Positions 47,414 through 58,029 of a stretch of 64,000 nucleotides of DNA are shown piece after piece. Positions within the stretch are counted from its first letter, which is position 1, and the number at the start of each line of letters is the position of its first letter. The notes under the pieces are model-generated. The model was given only the letters and a program-made list of their open reading frames with translations. It had not been told where the DNA came from and ran no database searches. The position numbers and the translations under genes are program-made. The DNA comes from an uncultured bacterium (GTDB lineage Bacteria > Myxococcota_A > Bradymonadia > UBA7976 > VGTA01): NCBI GenBank assembly GCA_943788935.1, contig CALSSE010000009.1, positions 248,001 to 312,000 on the forward strand, given 5' to 3'.

Positions 47414-48073
47414 ATGTATACAGACAAATATTGGAATCGGAAATCGAGAAAGAGTAAGCCATTTAAGACTCGAGCCTTGTTTCATTTAGCATACTTGGGG
47501 ACCCTCCTCACTGTATGCATCATTAATTATATCGTGGTATACAGTTTAGGATCTAGCGGTGAGAGCCTCCCCATCTTATGGGTGATACCTGCCTACCTCA
47601 TCGCGGTGTACTTTGGAGGCAAGCTCCTCATAAGCTCCAAAGTGCCTTGGGTTTCTTTTGTAGGGACCTCTCTCGTTGGTCTTCCGCTAGGCTTAGTGGT
47701 CTATAGCTTGGTCGGTGGAGAGATCGATCTCTTTTTGATGCAAGTTCTACTGACGACCACGCTCAGCGTCATAGGGCTCGGTCTCTTTCAGGTCTTTACG
47801 TGTAACTTGAAGATCCCTCATTGGTCATCGATCGCGATCTCTTTGGCCTTAGCGGTTTTTATCAATATCGCTTTCACGACTAATCTACGAGAGACACCCG
47901 CGATGAACTGGCTGATCGTTCTCTTTGTGAACGCTCGTATTGGCCATATGTGGGGTGAAGCGCGGGTGATCACGCCTACTGTCGATAATGGGATTGATGG
48001 GGTGGGCGTGTTACTATTGGAGTCACTCAATCCACTCTTTTATTATGAGAGATTGCAGACATTCTCCAAATAA
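47414..48073 (+). CDS. Polytopic membrane protein, possibly distant Bax-inhibitor-1-like
   Basis: A 219-residue membrane protein with six or seven hydrophobic segments beginning about residue 24. The C-terminal LLLESLNPLFYYERL resembles the end of Bax-inhibitor-1/YccA proteins, and the topology is similar, but the match is weak. GAGAAG lies just before the ATG. It is 8 nt downstream of the exported coiled-coil protein and probably works with it. Confidence 0.68.
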   Translation: MYTDKYWNRKSRKSKPFKTRALFHLAYLGTLLTVCIINYIVVYSLGSSGESLPILWVIPAYLIAVYFGGKLLISSKVPWVSFVGTSLVGLPLGLVVYSLVGGEIDLFLMQVLLTTTLSVIGLGLFQVFTCNLKIPHWSSIAISLALAVFINIAFTTNLRETPAMNWLIVLFVNARIGHMWGEARVITPTVDNGIDGVGVLLLESLNPLFYYERLQTFSK

Positions 48074-48170
48074 ACGCCCTCTCTCCCTTTGAATCTGCGC
48101 ATCTCCTTGAAACTCAGCTCTAAACGGTCTTAAATCACTCAATCTTAATTTTTTAGTTGGGGAGAGTGAC

Positions 48171-50654
48171 ATGCGGAGAGCAAGATTCGATATATCCAAG
48201 CGACTTTGGCGCCTATTAGCAGTGCTCGGCGCAGTGGTCTCTTTATCGGTAGCCTGTGACGATGAGTCTGATAAGGTTCTGATGGATACAATGGCGGGCG
48301 AGCAAGCGGGGGAAGGAGCAGGCGAGGGAGCGGGGGAAGAAGCGGGCGAAGAAGCGGGTGAAGAAGCGGGGGAAGAAGCGGGCGAAGAAGCGGGTGAAGA
48401 AGCGGGCGAAGAAGCGGGTGAAGAAGCGGGCGAAGAAGCGGGCGAAGAAGCGGGGGATCAAGTTGGACCTCCACCCCTCGACTATGATTGTAACACCGGG
48501 GTGGGCCCTCGCGATGAACAGGGATACCCACTCCCTATGCCCGATGGACTAGTGACTTTAGCTTGGGATGATGGTGAACCCATAGGGAGTGTCGCTACTC
48601 AAGAGTGGTCGATTGGTGAGGTCTCCATCAACAACGCTGTTCTTTATGAAGGCGTACGCTTTGAGCTTGAGCACCCCGCTAAGATCTATCAGGTTCAAGT
48701 TCAATTTGACCAGTTTCCTCGCTTCTTAGACTTCCCATTAGGGATCGGGATCTATGGAGATTTCGGCTATAATGGATTTGATTTCTGGGCTCGTGATCCG
48801 CTGTGGATGGGGAGTCGATGCCGCGGTGACCTCGACCCGGGTGAGTGGGTCACCTATACTTTAGAAGAACCCATTATTGTCGATCACCCAGGACTTATCT
48901 ATGTCGCCTCCAAACGAGAGTCTCCCGATGACCCCGCTGTTCTATTCGATGGCACCGCCCCCGAGAGCTGCGCTCCGGACTCAAGTAATTGTTGCGAGCC
49001 CTTTGATGACTGCCGATCTAACTGGAACTTTCCGGAGATCACCGAGTTTCAAGGGAGCTCTTTCTACTCAGGATTAACGACCTCTTTTCGTTATGATTAT
49101 TTAATTCGTCTTAAAGTAGAGTACACTGAAGACTTTGACCCCTCAGAGAGCCGTTTTCAGGCGGTTGAGGGATTAGAGGTGGGGAGTCGAGCATCATGGG
49201 GCGACTTTGATGATGACGGGGATGATGACTTATTGACCAATAGCGGGCATCTCTATCGTAATGATGACGGTATGTTTGTTGATATCAGTGAAGAGAGTGG
49301 GGTCTCTCTCGCCCGAGAGACCGGTGGAGGGAGCGGTGGTGTGTGGGGAGATTATGATAATGATGGCTGTCTTGACGTCCTCTTATTTGAGGAGTCCTAC
49401 ACTCGATCTGAGGTCCTCCTGAGAGGAGACTGTGAAGGCCATTTTAGCGATGTAACACTGCAATCAGGGCTCACTGATGTCTTAGCTGAACGTCGCTGTG
49501 ATAGCGATGATCAAGATCGAGCGCCGAGCGCTGGCGCTGCTTGGGTCGACTTAGACGCCGATGGTTGGCTTGATCTCTATATCGCTAATTTCCTCTGTTG
49601 GGGGAGCGGGGTACCCTATCATAATCAAGTATGGCATAATCGGGGGGATGGAACCTTTGAGGAGTGGAGCGGTCTCTACGGCTTTGAGGGAGAAGAGGAT
49701 ACCCCTTGGTCAAGTCGGGGGGTGAGCCCTATCGATGTTGAGCAGGATGGTGATATCGATCTCTTCGTTAATAATTATCGTCTGAACCCTAATCGCTTCT
49801 ATCGTAATCTAAGTGAAGGCGTCGAAGATGATCTCCCTCGATTTGAGGAGGTCGCCGCTACTCTAGGAGTCGCTGGGAGAGGAACCGATTTGGGAAGCAT
49901 AGAGTATTATGGACATAGTATCGGTGTCTCTTGGGGTGACCTCAACAATGATGCTCGTTTTGATCTCATCGTATCGAATCTCGCCCACCCACGCTTCTTT
50001 GGCTTCTCCAATAAGAGCGAGGTCTTGATCCAAGATGAGCGAGGAGTATTTAACGATCTACAGGGAGACTTTGAGCGCCCTGTGGGAGCGGCTGGCTTGC
50101 GCTATCAAGAGACTCACTCGGTACCAGTTCTTGGAGATTTTGATCATGATGGATCTCTCGATTTGGTAATCAGCGCGGTCTATGATGGTCGTCCAACCGA
50201 CTTTTACTATGGCAACGGTGATGGAACTTTCACTCTCGACACCTATCGCACAGGGATCACCACCGAGAATGGGTGGGGGATGTCCGCAGCGGATTATGAT
50301 CTCGATGGAGACCTAGATCTCATCACGAATACAGCCCTCTTTGAGAATACCGAGTCTAGCGATCAACACTGGCTACAAGTGAGAGTCGTGGGTGACGTGG
50401 CGAGCAACCGAGCGGGGATCGGTGCCACGGTCACCTTGATCTCTGCTGAAAGACGCTGGATTCGCTCTATCGAAGGTGGGAGTGCTCAAGGTAATCAGAA
50501 CAGCCTCACCGCTCACTTTGGCCTCGGGGAGATCGACCAAGTAGAAGCTATCGAGGTTCGCTTTATCGGTGGAGACGTCGTACGCTATGAAGGTCCAATC
50601 TCTGCCAATCAACGACTCAAATTGAGTGAGAGTGGCCTACAGGAGACTCTTTAG
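48171..50654 (+). CDS. Lipoprotein with GEEA repeat, FG-GAP repeats and ASPIC/UnbV domain
   Basis: An 827-residue lipoprotein: signal peptide ending LSVA-Cys29 followed by Asp-Asp-Glu, a (GEEA)n stalk (about 42-95), a beta-rich domain (about 120-325), then at least six calcium-binding FG-GAP/VCBS-type units ([83 protein letters not shown]) forming a beta-propeller, and a C-terminal ASPIC/UnbV (CRTAC1-type) domain about 730-820 ([20 protein letters not shown]). Probably surface-displayed adhesion or scaffold. GGGGAGAG precedes the ATG. Confidence 0.9.
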   Translation: MRRARFDISKRLWRLLAVLGAVVSLSVACDDESDKVLMDTMAGEQAGEGAGEGAGEEAGEEAGEEAGEEAGEEAGEEAGEEAGEEAGEEAGEEAGDQVGPPPLDYDCNTGVGPRDEQGYPLPMPDGLVTLAWDDGEPIGSVATQEWSIGEVSINNAVLYEGVRFELEHPAKIYQVQVQFDQFPRFLDFPLGIGIYGDFGYNGFDFWARDPLWMGSRCRGDLDPGEWVTYTLEEPIIVDHPGLIYVASKRESPDDPAVLFDGTAPESCAPDSSNCCEPFDDCRSNWNFPEITEFQGSSFYSGLTTSFRYDYLIRLKVEYTEDFDPSESRFQAVEGLEVGSRASWGDFDDDGDDDLLTNSGHLYRNDDGMFVDISEESGVSLARETGGGSGGVWGDYDNDGCLDVLLFEESYTRSEVLLRGDCEGHFSDVTLQSGLTDVLAERRCDSDDQDRAPSAGAAWVDLDADGWLDLYIANFLCWGSGVPYHNQVWHNRGDGTFEEWSGLYGFEGEEDTPWSSRGVSPIDVEQDGDIDLFVNNYRLNPNRFYRNLSEGVEDDLPRFEEVAATLGVAGRGTDLGSIEYYGHSIGVSWGDLNNDARFDLIVSNLAHPRFFGFSNKSEVLIQDERGVFNDLQGDFERPVGAAGLRYQETHSVPVLGDFDHDGSLDLVISAVYDGRPTDFYYGNGDGTFTLDTYRTGITTENGWGMSAADYDLDGDLDLITNTALFENTESSDQHWLQVRVVGDVASNRAGIGATVTLISAERRWIRSIEGGSAQGNQNSLTAHFGLGEIDQVEAIEVRFIGGDVVRYEGPISANQRLKLSESGLQETL
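48288..48458. repeat. 12-bp coding repeat (GEEA stalk)
   Basis: About thirteen 12-bp units, consensus GCGGGCGAAGAA, with GCGGGTGAAGAA and GCGGGGGAAGAA variants, encode the Gly-Glu-Glu-Ala stalk directly after the lipidation site. The frame is kept. Confidence 0.9.
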
Positions 50655-50691
50655 TGCACTATCATATTACTCATCGACGAGGAGCGCTCCG

Positions 50692-51663
50692 ATGACCCCC
50701 GAACAGCTAGATCAACTCACCACCCAGCTTATCAAGAGTTATGATGAGCAGCCTACTAGAGCTGATCGGGGGGAGCCGCTCCCCTCTTTTGAGGCGATTG
50801 TGGGGATTATGGAGGAGGTACGTCGTCTTCTTTTTCCTGGGTTTTATGCAGATGAACATCTCCCCTCATTGAGTCGTAGTTATCGAGTCGGCCATTGGTT
50901 AGCTCGCCTTCACCAGGCGCTCACTCGAGTGTTGAGTCTTGCCCTCTCTCATGCTCGCTCTGTGAGGGCGAGAGAGAAAGACAACCCTTGTCATCAAGGC
51001 CCTCAACCCTCGCGTAGTCAGCGGGTAGAGGCCCTGCTCACCTCAACGGACCTATGCGCTGAGGCTGATCGGCTCAGCGCTTCGCTCCTTGAGCATTTAC
51101 CTGAGCTGCGTCAGACATTGATCTTAGACGCTCAGGCAGCGCTTGAAGGTGATCCGGCGGCCTCAAGTTTAGAGGAGGTGATCCTCACTTATCCAGGTTT
51201 TGAGGCGATCACTACCCATCGCTTCGCTCATCTCCTCTATTTGAGTTGTATTCCCTTCCTCCCACGAGCGCTCTCCGAGTATGCTCACACTCGTACAGGG
51301 ATCGACATCCACCCTGGCGCCGAGATCGGTGAGTCATTTTTTATCGATCATGGGACCGGAGTAGTGATCGGAGAGAGCAGTCATATTGGAGACCGAGTAA
51401 AGATTTATCAGGGCGTAACTCTCGGTGCGCTCTCAGTCAAGAGGAGCCTCTCTGGTCATAAGCGTCATCCGACGATTGAAGACGAGGTAGTGATCTATGC
51501 CGGGGCGACCGTCCTCGGTGGACAGACCGTGATTGGCCGCGGCTCGGTCATTGGTGGTAATCTTTGGATCACCAATAGCGTCCCTGAAGGGAGTACGATC
51601 ATCGGTGAGCCGCCCTCTTTTCAGATGCATGAAGGGCGTAAGCGGGCCTCCACATCGATTTAA
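50692..51663 (+). CDS. cysE: Serine O-acetyltransferase
   Basis: A 323-residue enzyme that acetylates serine for cysteine synthesis. The N-terminal about 150 residues are helical; the C-terminus is a left-handed beta-helix of hexapeptide repeats: [36 protein letters not shown], then [19 protein letters not shown] and [18 protein letters not shown]. His in DIHP and DHGTG matches catalytic positions of the family. Start 50692 has GAGGAG 7 nt upstream; the longer open frame overlaps the previous gene. A sulfate transporter lies downstream, consistent with sulfur assimilation. Confidence 0.92.
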   Translation: MTPEQLDQLTTQLIKSYDEQPTRADRGEPLPSFEAIVGIMEEVRRLLFPGFYADEHLPSLSRSYRVGHWLARLHQALTRVLSLALSHARSVRAREKDNPCHQGPQPSRSQRVEALLTSTDLCAEADRLSASLLEHLPELRQTLILDAQAALEGDPAASSLEEVILTYPGFEAITTHRFAHLLYLSCIPFLPRALSEYAHTRTGIDIHPGAEIGESFFIDHGTGVVIGESSHIGDRVKIYQGVTLGALSVKRSLSGHKRHPTIEDEVVIYAGATVLGGQTVIGRGSVIGGNLWITNSVPEGSTIIGEPPSFQMHEGRKRASTSI

Positions 51664-51889
51664 GAGCTCTTAGAGCACTCTTGATATTGATCGTTTAGTG
51701 TTCCCCCCTGTCGAGTTAACCCTCGTGAGACATACACAATTGAAGAAGCGATGGGTGTATGGAGGTGAAGTTTAAGCTCATAAGTTGATTGACGGTGAGA
51801 ATCGAAAAGGGCATGATTTGGTTCTAATTTTATAAACCGTTCGTATAGTTTGTTTACCAATAACGAATAAAATATTATTTAGGAGCCAC

Positions 51890-53656
51890 ATGACAAAAGA
51901 ACATCGCACCATTTGGGAGAGGCTTTTTCCTCCTTTTGTTTGGCTTAAGATGTATCAAAAAGAGACCTTTAGAAGTGACCTCACAGCAGGAATTACCACC
52001 GCTGTCATGCTCATTCCTCAAGGTATGGCTTATGCGCTTCTCGCGGGGTTAGATCCTATTATTGGCCTCTATGCCTCAGCGCTCCCACTCGTGATTTACA
52101 CTCTATTAGGGACATCGAGACAGCTCTCGGTGGGCCCGATCGCTATGGCTTCGCTCCTCATGGCCGCAGGAATCCAGCAGATCGCCCTCATCACTCCACT
52201 CTCAGAGAGTGATAAGCTCGCTTATGCGATCATCATCACTCTCTTGGTGGGCTTAATTCAACTTGGGATGGGAGTTTTGAGGTTAGGGGGGGTAGTGAAC
52301 TTACTCTCTCATCCAGTGGTGACCGGCTTTACTGCCGCTGCTGCCTTGGTGATAGGCTCCTCACAGTTACAGCATATTGTAGGTTTTAAGATCCCTGGGG
52401 GTCTCGCTCCCCATGATCAGCTATTATACTTGATGGGGCACTTAAGCGATATCCACATGAGCACTTTGATGGTCGGTATCAGCTCTATGTTTGGATTAGT
52501 GATGATTAAGCGGCTCTCACCGCAAGCGCCATCGGCGATCATCGTAGTCTTGGTTGGGATCGTCTCCTCTTATGCTTTAGACTTTGCTGCTCTCGGCGTC
52601 CCTGTACTCGGTGAGATCCCTAGCGGACTTCCCTCTTTACAGGTTCCACAACAGGTGAGTCTTCAGACCATCGAGCTTCTCTTCCCCACCAGCTTTGCGG
52701 TAGCTTTGGTCGCTTTTATGGAATCGATCTCAGCTGCCAAGGTCTATGCGCGACAGAATCGATATCAGATCTCCCCTACTCAAGAGCTGGTCTCTTTGGG
52801 GATCGCCAATGTCGGATCGGCTTTCACCTCCGGTTGTGTGGTCGGTGGAGCGCTCTCTAGAACAGCGGTTAACGCCCAAGCAGGGGCCAAGACTCCCTTA
52901 GCCAATATGGTCACTGCGACTGTGATCGGTCTAACGCTCGCTTTCCTCACCGAACCTTTCGCCTTCTTACCTAAGCCGATCCTCGCGGCGATCATTATGG
53001 TCGCGGTCGTCTCTTTGATCGATATAGAAGAGGTGAAACACCTCTGGCAGATCAAGCGTGATGACCTCGTTATTTGTGTACTCACCTTTATGGCGACTTT
53101 ATTTATTGGAGTCTCAGCGGGTATCGTGATCGGTGTTCTCGCTTCGCTACTGTGGTTAGTATATACCTCGACGAGACCATATGTAGCGACTTTAGGGAGA
53201 CTCCCAGGCACTACGAGCTATCGAAGTATTGAACACTTCCCTAAAGCTGAAACCTTTGATCGCATCTTGATCACTCGAATGGATGCTCAGTTCTTTTTTG
53301 GAAATGTTAGTCACCTCAAGGATTCCATCAGCGATCAGTTGGCGAATACTGAAGAGGCAGCAGCCTTGGTGATCGACGCTTCGAGCATGAACGCTCTAGA
53401 CTCGACAGCTGTAGACGCCTTTATGGAGATGATTAAGAGTCTAAGAGCGAGTGGGGTAGAGGTTATGATCTCCCATGTGAAGGGCTCGGTACTCGATGTT
53501 ATGAGTGGCGCTGGTCTAGTCGAGTTGTTAGGGACCGGACATCTCTTCTATGAAGTTCATGACGCTGTCGAAGCTGCGCTCAAGCATCGTGAAGCGGTGA
53601 AGTTGGGAGTATCTGTTGACGAAGAAGAGTTTGGGCCCTCAGATTTTGTAGACTGA
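51890..53656 (+). CDS. SulP-family anion (sulfate) transporter with STAS domain
   Basis: A 588-residue SulP permease. About ten to twelve membrane helices (about 25-430) carry the family signature GITTAVMLIPQGMAYALLAGLDPIIGLYAS, here only noted in part, and AVALVAFMESISAAK. A cytoplasmic STAS domain (about 455-560) follows, with ALVIDASSMNALDSTAVDAF. The family imports sulfate, bicarbonate or other anions; with cysE upstream sulfate is likely but unproved. The ATG follows AGGAG. The 226-nt gap before it is AT-rich and probably holds its promoter. Confidence 0.92.
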   Translation: MTKEHRTIWERLFPPFVWLKMYQKETFRSDLTAGITTAVMLIPQGMAYALLAGLDPIIGLYASALPLVIYTLLGTSRQLSVGPIAMASLLMAAGIQQIALITPLSESDKLAYAIIITLLVGLIQLGMGVLRLGGVVNLLSHPVVTGFTAAAALVIGSSQLQHIVGFKIPGGLAPHDQLLYLMGHLSDIHMSTLMVGISSMFGLVMIKRLSPQAPSAIIVVLVGIVSSYALDFAALGVPVLGEIPSGLPSLQVPQQVSLQTIELLFPTSFAVALVAFMESISAAKVYARQNRYQISPTQELVSLGIANVGSAFTSGCVVGGALSRTAVNAQAGAKTPLANMVTATVIGLTLAFLTEPFAFLPKPILAAIIMVAVVSLIDIEEVKHLWQIKRDDLVICVLTFMATLFIGVSAGIVIGVLASLLWLVYTSTRPYVATLGRLPGTTSYRSIEHFPKAETFDRILITRMDAQFFFGNVSHLKDSISDQLANTEEAAALVIDASSMNALDSTAVDAFMEMIKSLRASGVEVMISHVKGSVLDVMSGAGLVELLGTGHLFYEVHDAVEAALKHREAVKLGVSVDEEEFGPSDFVD

Positions 53657-53707
53657 ACATGATCGTTAAGTAGGAGCCTTAATGTACTTAGAGTATGGAG
53701 AAGACCG

Positions 53708-54565
53708 ATGAGAGTTTATACAGCGCTTATATTCTCGGTCTCTCTATGTATTAGCTTACTCAACTCAACGATTCCGGTCACTCAAGCAGCCCCCTCAAGA
53801 AGACCATCTCTCGAGGAGAGCTTCGGTGTAGGAGAGCTCTCTCTCACCGCAGGGGCGATTCTAGGGTTCGGCTTACTCAGCGTTTGGGGCACAGAGTGGG
53901 TAGGGCCGCAGGCACCGAGTATAGGGGCGCCTGCAGAGGGGTCTAGTGATCTCCGCTTCTCCCGATGGTCAAACCCGCACTTTGATCCTCAACAGCAGTG
54001 GTTAGGAGGCGTTCCGGATCTCGCTGGTTATGTAGCGCCGGTGTTGGGGCTGAGTTATTATATCGGAGGGAGCTTTATCGGAGGACAACAGGGGTATTAT
54101 GGCGCTTATCCTCATGAGGCGTTAGCGTTCACTGAAGGTCTCTCATGGGCGATGCTCACGACCTCTCTCTTCAAGAGACTCGTGGGTCGTGAGCGTCCTT
54201 ATGTGACTCGAGGGGCTTGGGGAGAACTTGATGCCTCAGCGGTAGCGATGAGTCGATCGGAGCAGCATCTCTCTTTTCCTAGCGGTCACTCAACAGTGAT
54301 CGCGGCGACCACCTTCTTCATCGCCGCTGATGTGAGCGATGCTTTAATCAGCGGACCGCTCTTAGATAAAGATCCTTTTCAACGCGCTTTGGTTGGCCGG
54401 GTCTTACCTTACATGGGAGCGAGCTTCATCTCTTGGGTGGTGATGTACAGTCGGATTAAAGATCAGCGACACTGGCTAAGCGATACTCTGATTGGAGCAT
54501 CGATTGGAGCGCTCTGTGCCTCGCTCAGTTACCATATGCACTTTGATCGCAGCGGGGTCACCTAG
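53708..54565 (+). CDS. PAP2-family phosphatase
   Basis: A 285-residue exported or membrane protein with a signal peptide (about 1-29, ending TQA-A). The three PAP2 motifs are complete: KRLVGRERP (K-x6-RP), PSGH, and SRIKDQRHWLSD (SR-x5-H-x3-D). Such enzymes remove phosphate from lipid phosphates such as undecaprenyl pyrophosphate or phosphatidic acid. A ribosome site GGAG lies upstream of the ATG. It follows sulP after 51 nt. Confidence 0.9.
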   Translation: MRVYTALIFSVSLCISLLNSTIPVTQAAPSRRPSLEESFGVGELSLTAGAILGFGLLSVWGTEWVGPQAPSIGAPAEGSSDLRFSRWSNPHFDPQQQWLGGVPDLAGYVAPVLGLSYYIGGSFIGGQQGYYGAYPHEALAFTEGLSWAMLTTSLFKRLVGRERPYVTRGAWGELDASAVAMSRSEQHLSFPSGHSTVIAATTFFIAADVSDALISGPLLDKDPFQRALVGRVLPYMGASFISWVVMYSRIKDQRHWLSDTLIGASIGALCASLSYHMHFDRSGVT

Positions 54566-54720
54566 GAGGCGATGACCATCATTGCGTGACTCATCATTCA
54601 CAGACGGTGCATATACACTGTGTATGCTGAGGTTTACACTCGGGTGTTGAGGCTAAGCGACCATCCCTCTTGACTAGCGCTTGTATTCGTACGTCTAAAG
54701 TATACTGATATTTAAGGTGC

Positions 54721-54749
54721 TTGTTGTTTTTATGAATATTCTGTATAAA
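54721..54749 (+). promoter_or_regulatory. Candidate sigma70 promoter of the acidic lipoprotein gene
   Basis: TTGTTG (54721-54726) and TATAAA (54744-54749) are separated by 17 nt, giving a good sigma70-like promoter about 65 nt before the ATG at 54814. The surrounding DNA is AT-rich. Confidence 0.5.
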
Positions 54750-54813
54750 GTAGAGATCTTATCAGCCGTAACTCATTTACCGACTCATACCTAACAGATA
54801 AGGAAATACTCTT

Positions 54814-56565
54814 ATGAAACATTTATATCGACATCGCGCTCAACTCATCGGCTTAGGGCTAGGGAGTAGTTTGATATTTGGTTGTTTTGATTCTTCTTCA
54901 GAAGGAGAGGACAACGCTCCGCCTGAGCCTCTCACTCATGAAGAAGCTCATCAACTCATCGATTCTACGATGCGTTCAGGCGTTAACTCTTTGGAAGATC
55001 GATTGCGGTTCTTAGACGGAGATCGTCGTTTAATCGAAGCTCTCAACAGCCTTTTTCCTTCTGATGAGGGTGAAGACTGTTGGTACGATTTTGACGAGAA
55101 TGGAGATGAAGTTGAGGTTTGTGAAGGCTCAATCGAAGACGATGAGTCTGGAGATGACACGATTCGTATTAACTTTATGGAAGAGAGCTCAGAGATGATC
55201 TCCTCTATTTTAGAGGAGCTCCCCAGCGATCTACTCATCGACAACGAGAGTCAGCTCACTTATCGGCTCAATGTTAATCAGCTCTGTGAACAGTCAGAGG
55301 ATGGTGACTTGATCGAAGATGAAGAGTGGGGCGAAGATGAAGAGTGGAGCGAAGATGAAGAGTGGAGCGAAGATGAAGAGCAGGATTCAGAAGAAGCTCC
55401 GGAGATTACTGATCCCGAAGAAGATCCCGAAGAGTTCGAAGCCGAGATTGACCCCAATTGTCTGCGAGTGATGGAGCGAGAAGCGCCAAGAGTCCGCATT
55501 GAATCTTATGGAGATGGTCTACAGGCTTCTCTCTTAGTCGCCGGAGGCGAAGAGAGCTTCGTTACCGCCATTATGACCAGTGAAGTCGTCAAGGTGAGCG
55601 TAGATCTCGGCACCATCAGCCGTATCATGAAAGAGATAGAGACTGAGGAAGGAGCTGAGCAGACAGAGGGGGAATTCGATCTAGAGATGGCAGGAGTCGT
55701 GAGCTTAGAGATGGATATGAGCGTCCCTCATCGAGCGACAGTTCGAGTCAATATCGATCAGGCGATCTCTATCACTGGCCAAATCGAGGGTCTACAAGAG
55801 CTCTCTCTCTCATTCCCTGCAGCGCGCAACGTATTCTCGATCAGCAGTGACAGCCAAACTCCCTCGATTAATGTAGGGGTGGCGATCCCTAAGCTGATTG
55901 AATCTCTGCAGACCTCTCTCAGCTCAGAGTATGAGTATAATGAAGAGACAGGAGAAGACGTCTTAGTAGAAGAAGGTCCGCTTCGTGAAATTATCGCTAC
56001 CCTAGGGGGCTTTGATCTCAGCTTTAACCTAGAGCTCGTCGAAGAGGGGATCGCTACCACAATGGAGGTCGGTTTAGGTCAAGAGAGCACTTCGGTACAG
56101 ATCGATGGCCAAGAGATCCTTAAGATCGATCTCAACCCCGCCAATGGACGATCGATCGCTTTTGATTTCGATCATTCTTCACTCAGTGAGGAGGCGCTGA
56201 TGATCGCGCTCGCTTCACAGCTTCATACCCTGAATGTTGACCTTAAGTTAGGGCTTGTCGATGAGATCGATGCCCCTCTTGGATTCGCTGACGAGCTCTA
56301 TAAGATCGCCTTTACTTCAGCAGGAGGGGCGTTACCTTCACTTAAACTTGGAGGAGATCAACTAGCTGAGGTGATCACGGGTCAACTCGAGATCAGCGCT
56401 GAGCGAGCTGACATCAACGTGAGCGCTGAAGCCGGTATGTGTCTCTCGATTGATGAAGAGCAGGGGGAGTCATTTGAAGAGTCTCCGGAGGAGTTAGAGG
56501 AGAATGAGTCGCAGCACCCACTAGAGAGCTTGAGCGCCGGTGCCTGTATGGAGCGGGAGGGATAA
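54814..56565 (+). CDS. Very acidic lipoprotein
   Basis: A 583-residue lipoprotein, signal peptide ending IFG-Cys, with a strongly acidic N-terminal half including an EDEEWS repeat (about 168-188) and several DEEW/EDPEE runs. Residues about 225-540 are predicted beta-rich (RVRIESYGDGLQASLLVAGG, VSVDLGTISRIMKE, DINVSAEAGMCL). I do not recognise a family. Acidity suggests calcium binding or adaptation to salt. GGAAAT lies before the ATG and a good promoter is upstream. The C-terminal frame overlaps the longest reading of the next gene, whose real start is downstream. Confidence 0.78.
   Translation: MKHLYRHRAQLIGLGLGSSLIFGCFDSSSEGEDNAPPEPLTHEEAHQLIDSTMRSGVNSLEDRLRFLDGDRRLIEALNSLFPSDEGEDCWYDFDENGDEVEVCEGSIEDDESGDDTIRINFMEESSEMISSILEELPSDLLIDNESQLTYRLNVNQLCEQSEDGDLIEDEEWGEDEEWSEDEEWSEDEEQDSEEAPEITDPEEDPEEFEAEIDPNCLRVMEREAPRVRIESYGDGLQASLLVAGGEESFVTAIMTSEVVKVSVDLGTISRIMKEIETEEGAEQTEGEFDLEMAGVVSLEMDMSVPHRATVRVNIDQAISITGQIEGLQELSLSFPAARNVFSISSDSQTPSINVGVAIPKLIESLQTSLSSEYEYNEETGEDVLVEEGPLREIIATLGGFDLSFNLELVEEGIATTMEVGLGQESTSVQIDGQEILKIDLNPANGRSIAFDFDHSSLSEEALMIALASQLHTLNVDLKLGLVDEIDAPLGFADELYKIAFTSAGGALPSLKLGGDQLAEVITGQLEISAERADINVSAEAGMCLSIDEEQGESFEESPEELEENESQHPLESLSAGACMEREG
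55312..55380. repeat. 18-bp coding repeat (EDEEWS)
   Basis: Three to four contiguous units, consensus GAAGATGAAGAGTGGAGC, within the acidic lipoprotein gene. The frame is kept. Confidence 0.8.
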
Positions 56566-56647
56566 GAGATCGCTCTGGGCTAAACTTGGCATCATTTATG
56601 CTGCACTAATGAGTAGTTTATATTTAACCTACTCAAAAAGAGAGCGT

Positions 56648-58012
56648 ATGATGTCGATTTGGAAACTTAAGAATGTGATCAGATCATGTATGTTGACCGC
56701 CTTGGTGACATTGTCACTGACTGGTTGTGTTATCGAAGAGGGTCTTGATCGAGATGAGCCTATGGCTGGGCGCCTAGCAGGTGATGAGGTGATCGTCGGT
56801 GGTGATGAAGCCGGTGTCGAAGCTGGTGTCACCGCTGGTGTCGAAGCTGGTGTCATCGCTGGTGATGAAGCTGGTGTCATCGCTGGTGTCGAAGCTGGTG
56901 TCGAAGCTGGTGTCGAAGCAGGGACCATAATGGAATGTCCCGACATTCCTTGTCCTAACGGATTCAGTCATGACCCTAGCACGTGTACATGCGAGCCTGT
57001 AGAGTGCTTCTGTGATGACGTTTATGATCCGATATGTGGTGCTGATGGGCGCACTTATGGCAATGAATGTGAGCTCGCGTGCGCACAAATGGAGGTCTAT
57101 TACTATGGGGAGTGTGAAGGCGAGTATAGATGTATTGAGCCCAACCCTGAGGTGAGTTATGTTAGCGAGAATCTAGAAGAGTGTGATTATATCGACTTCT
57201 CTTGCCCAGATAACGCTGATTATTACTATGATGAGTGTGGCTGTGGCTGTTATGTAATAGACTGCAACGCCGAATGTACGGGCGCTCCACGGGAGTCTTT
57301 TTGTAATCCTGAGGGCGAGAGTTTTCCCTCTGAGTGTCACGCTTACTGCGAAGGTTCTTACAATATCCGACCTTGTGAAAGTTCCTGCGAGTGTCCGGAT
57401 GTTTATGAGCCTGAGTGCGGTCTAGATGGCAACACTTATAATAATAGCTGTCTCCGCGAGTGTTTGGACGTCCCGCTCAATTATGAGGGTCAATGTACAA
57501 TAGGTGGAGAGTGGTTATGTGAAGACCCTAGAGCTTGGGAGAGCTGTGATATGGTCTGCGCTGAGGTCGTCTCATGCTTTAATGAAACCTGCTCAGAAGA
57601 GGAACAGAGCCAGTTAAATAGAGTGTGCCAGAGTCTCTGTCAGGAGAATGGTCCTGAGCTGATCTGTAGCTTTGGGTCTTGTTTCGATGTCCCTTATCTC
57701 TTTGAAGAGTTCTTCAACGAAGAGCTTGATCTTGAATGTTTGAGTGGCCAAACCTGCCCCGATGAGTTCGATGGCGCTGAGTATGTAGCCTATGATTCGG
57801 ATACTTGCCGCTTGATCGGTGATATTGACTGTGGAGATCAAGAGTCGTTTAGCGGAGTGTGCGGTTGTGGCTGTCTAGGGAATGGCTGCCCCAGTGATAA
57901 TGAGGCACGTTATATTAGCTATGAGCCAGAGGTCTGTGAGCGGATCAGTATCTCTTGTCCGGAGGGGAGTGAGCTCTTTAATGACAGCTGTGGATGCGGC
58001 TGCACTTACTGA
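56648..58012 (+). CDS. Lipoprotein with AGVE repeat and Kazal-type domains
   Basis: A 454-residue lipoprotein: signal peptide ending LSLTG-Cys, an AG-V-E stalk (about 35-90), then Cys-rich domains. Two are Kazal-like: CFCDDVYDPICGADGRTYGN and CECPDVYEPECGLDGNTYNN, each with the C-x4-P-x-C-G-x-D-G-x-T-Y signature. Other Cys-rich units contain GCGCY/GCGCL ends (three copies). Kazal domains inhibit serine proteases; the inhibitory function is inference. Start at ATG 56648 (or 56651) has AGAGAG upstream; the frame is open to 56540 inside the previous gene. Confidence 0.85.
   Translation: MMSIWKLKNVIRSCMLTALVTLSLTGCVIEEGLDRDEPMAGRLAGDEVIVGGDEAGVEAGVTAGVEAGVIAGDEAGVIAGVEAGVEAGVEAGTIMECPDIPCPNGFSHDPSTCTCEPVECFCDDVYDPICGADGRTYGNECELACAQMEVYYYGECEGEYRCIEPNPEVSYVSENLEECDYIDFSCPDNADYYYDECGCGCYVIDCNAECTGAPRESFCNPEGESFPSECHAYCEGSYNIRPCESSCECPDVYEPECGLDGNTYNNSCLRECLDVPLNYEGQCTIGGEWLCEDPRAWESCDMVCAEVVSCFNETCSEEEQSQLNRVCQSLCQENGPELICSFGSCFDVPYLFEEFFNEELDLECLSGQTCPDEFDGAEYVAYDSDTCRLIGDIDCGDQESFSGVCGCGCLGNGCPSDNEARYISYEPEVCERISISCPEGSELFNDSCGCGCTY
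56780..56930. repeat. 12-bp coding repeat (AGVE stalk)
   Basis: About twelve units, consensus GCTGGTGTCGAA with GCTGGTGTCATC, GCTGGTGTCACC and GCTGGTGATGAA variants, encode the stalk directly after the lipobox. The frame is kept. Confidence 0.85.
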
Positions 58013-58029
58013 GAGCTGAACGCTAGGGT

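Noticed and set aside
48145..48552. Arg/Phe-rich and Lys/Arg-rich frames across the GEEA repeat
   Set aside because: Shadows of the repeat in other frames.
51661..51672. TAAGAGCTCTTA palindrome at the cysE stop as a terminator
   Set aside because: It is a perfect 12-bp palindrome but has no loop and no T-tract, so it cannot form a normal terminator hairpin.
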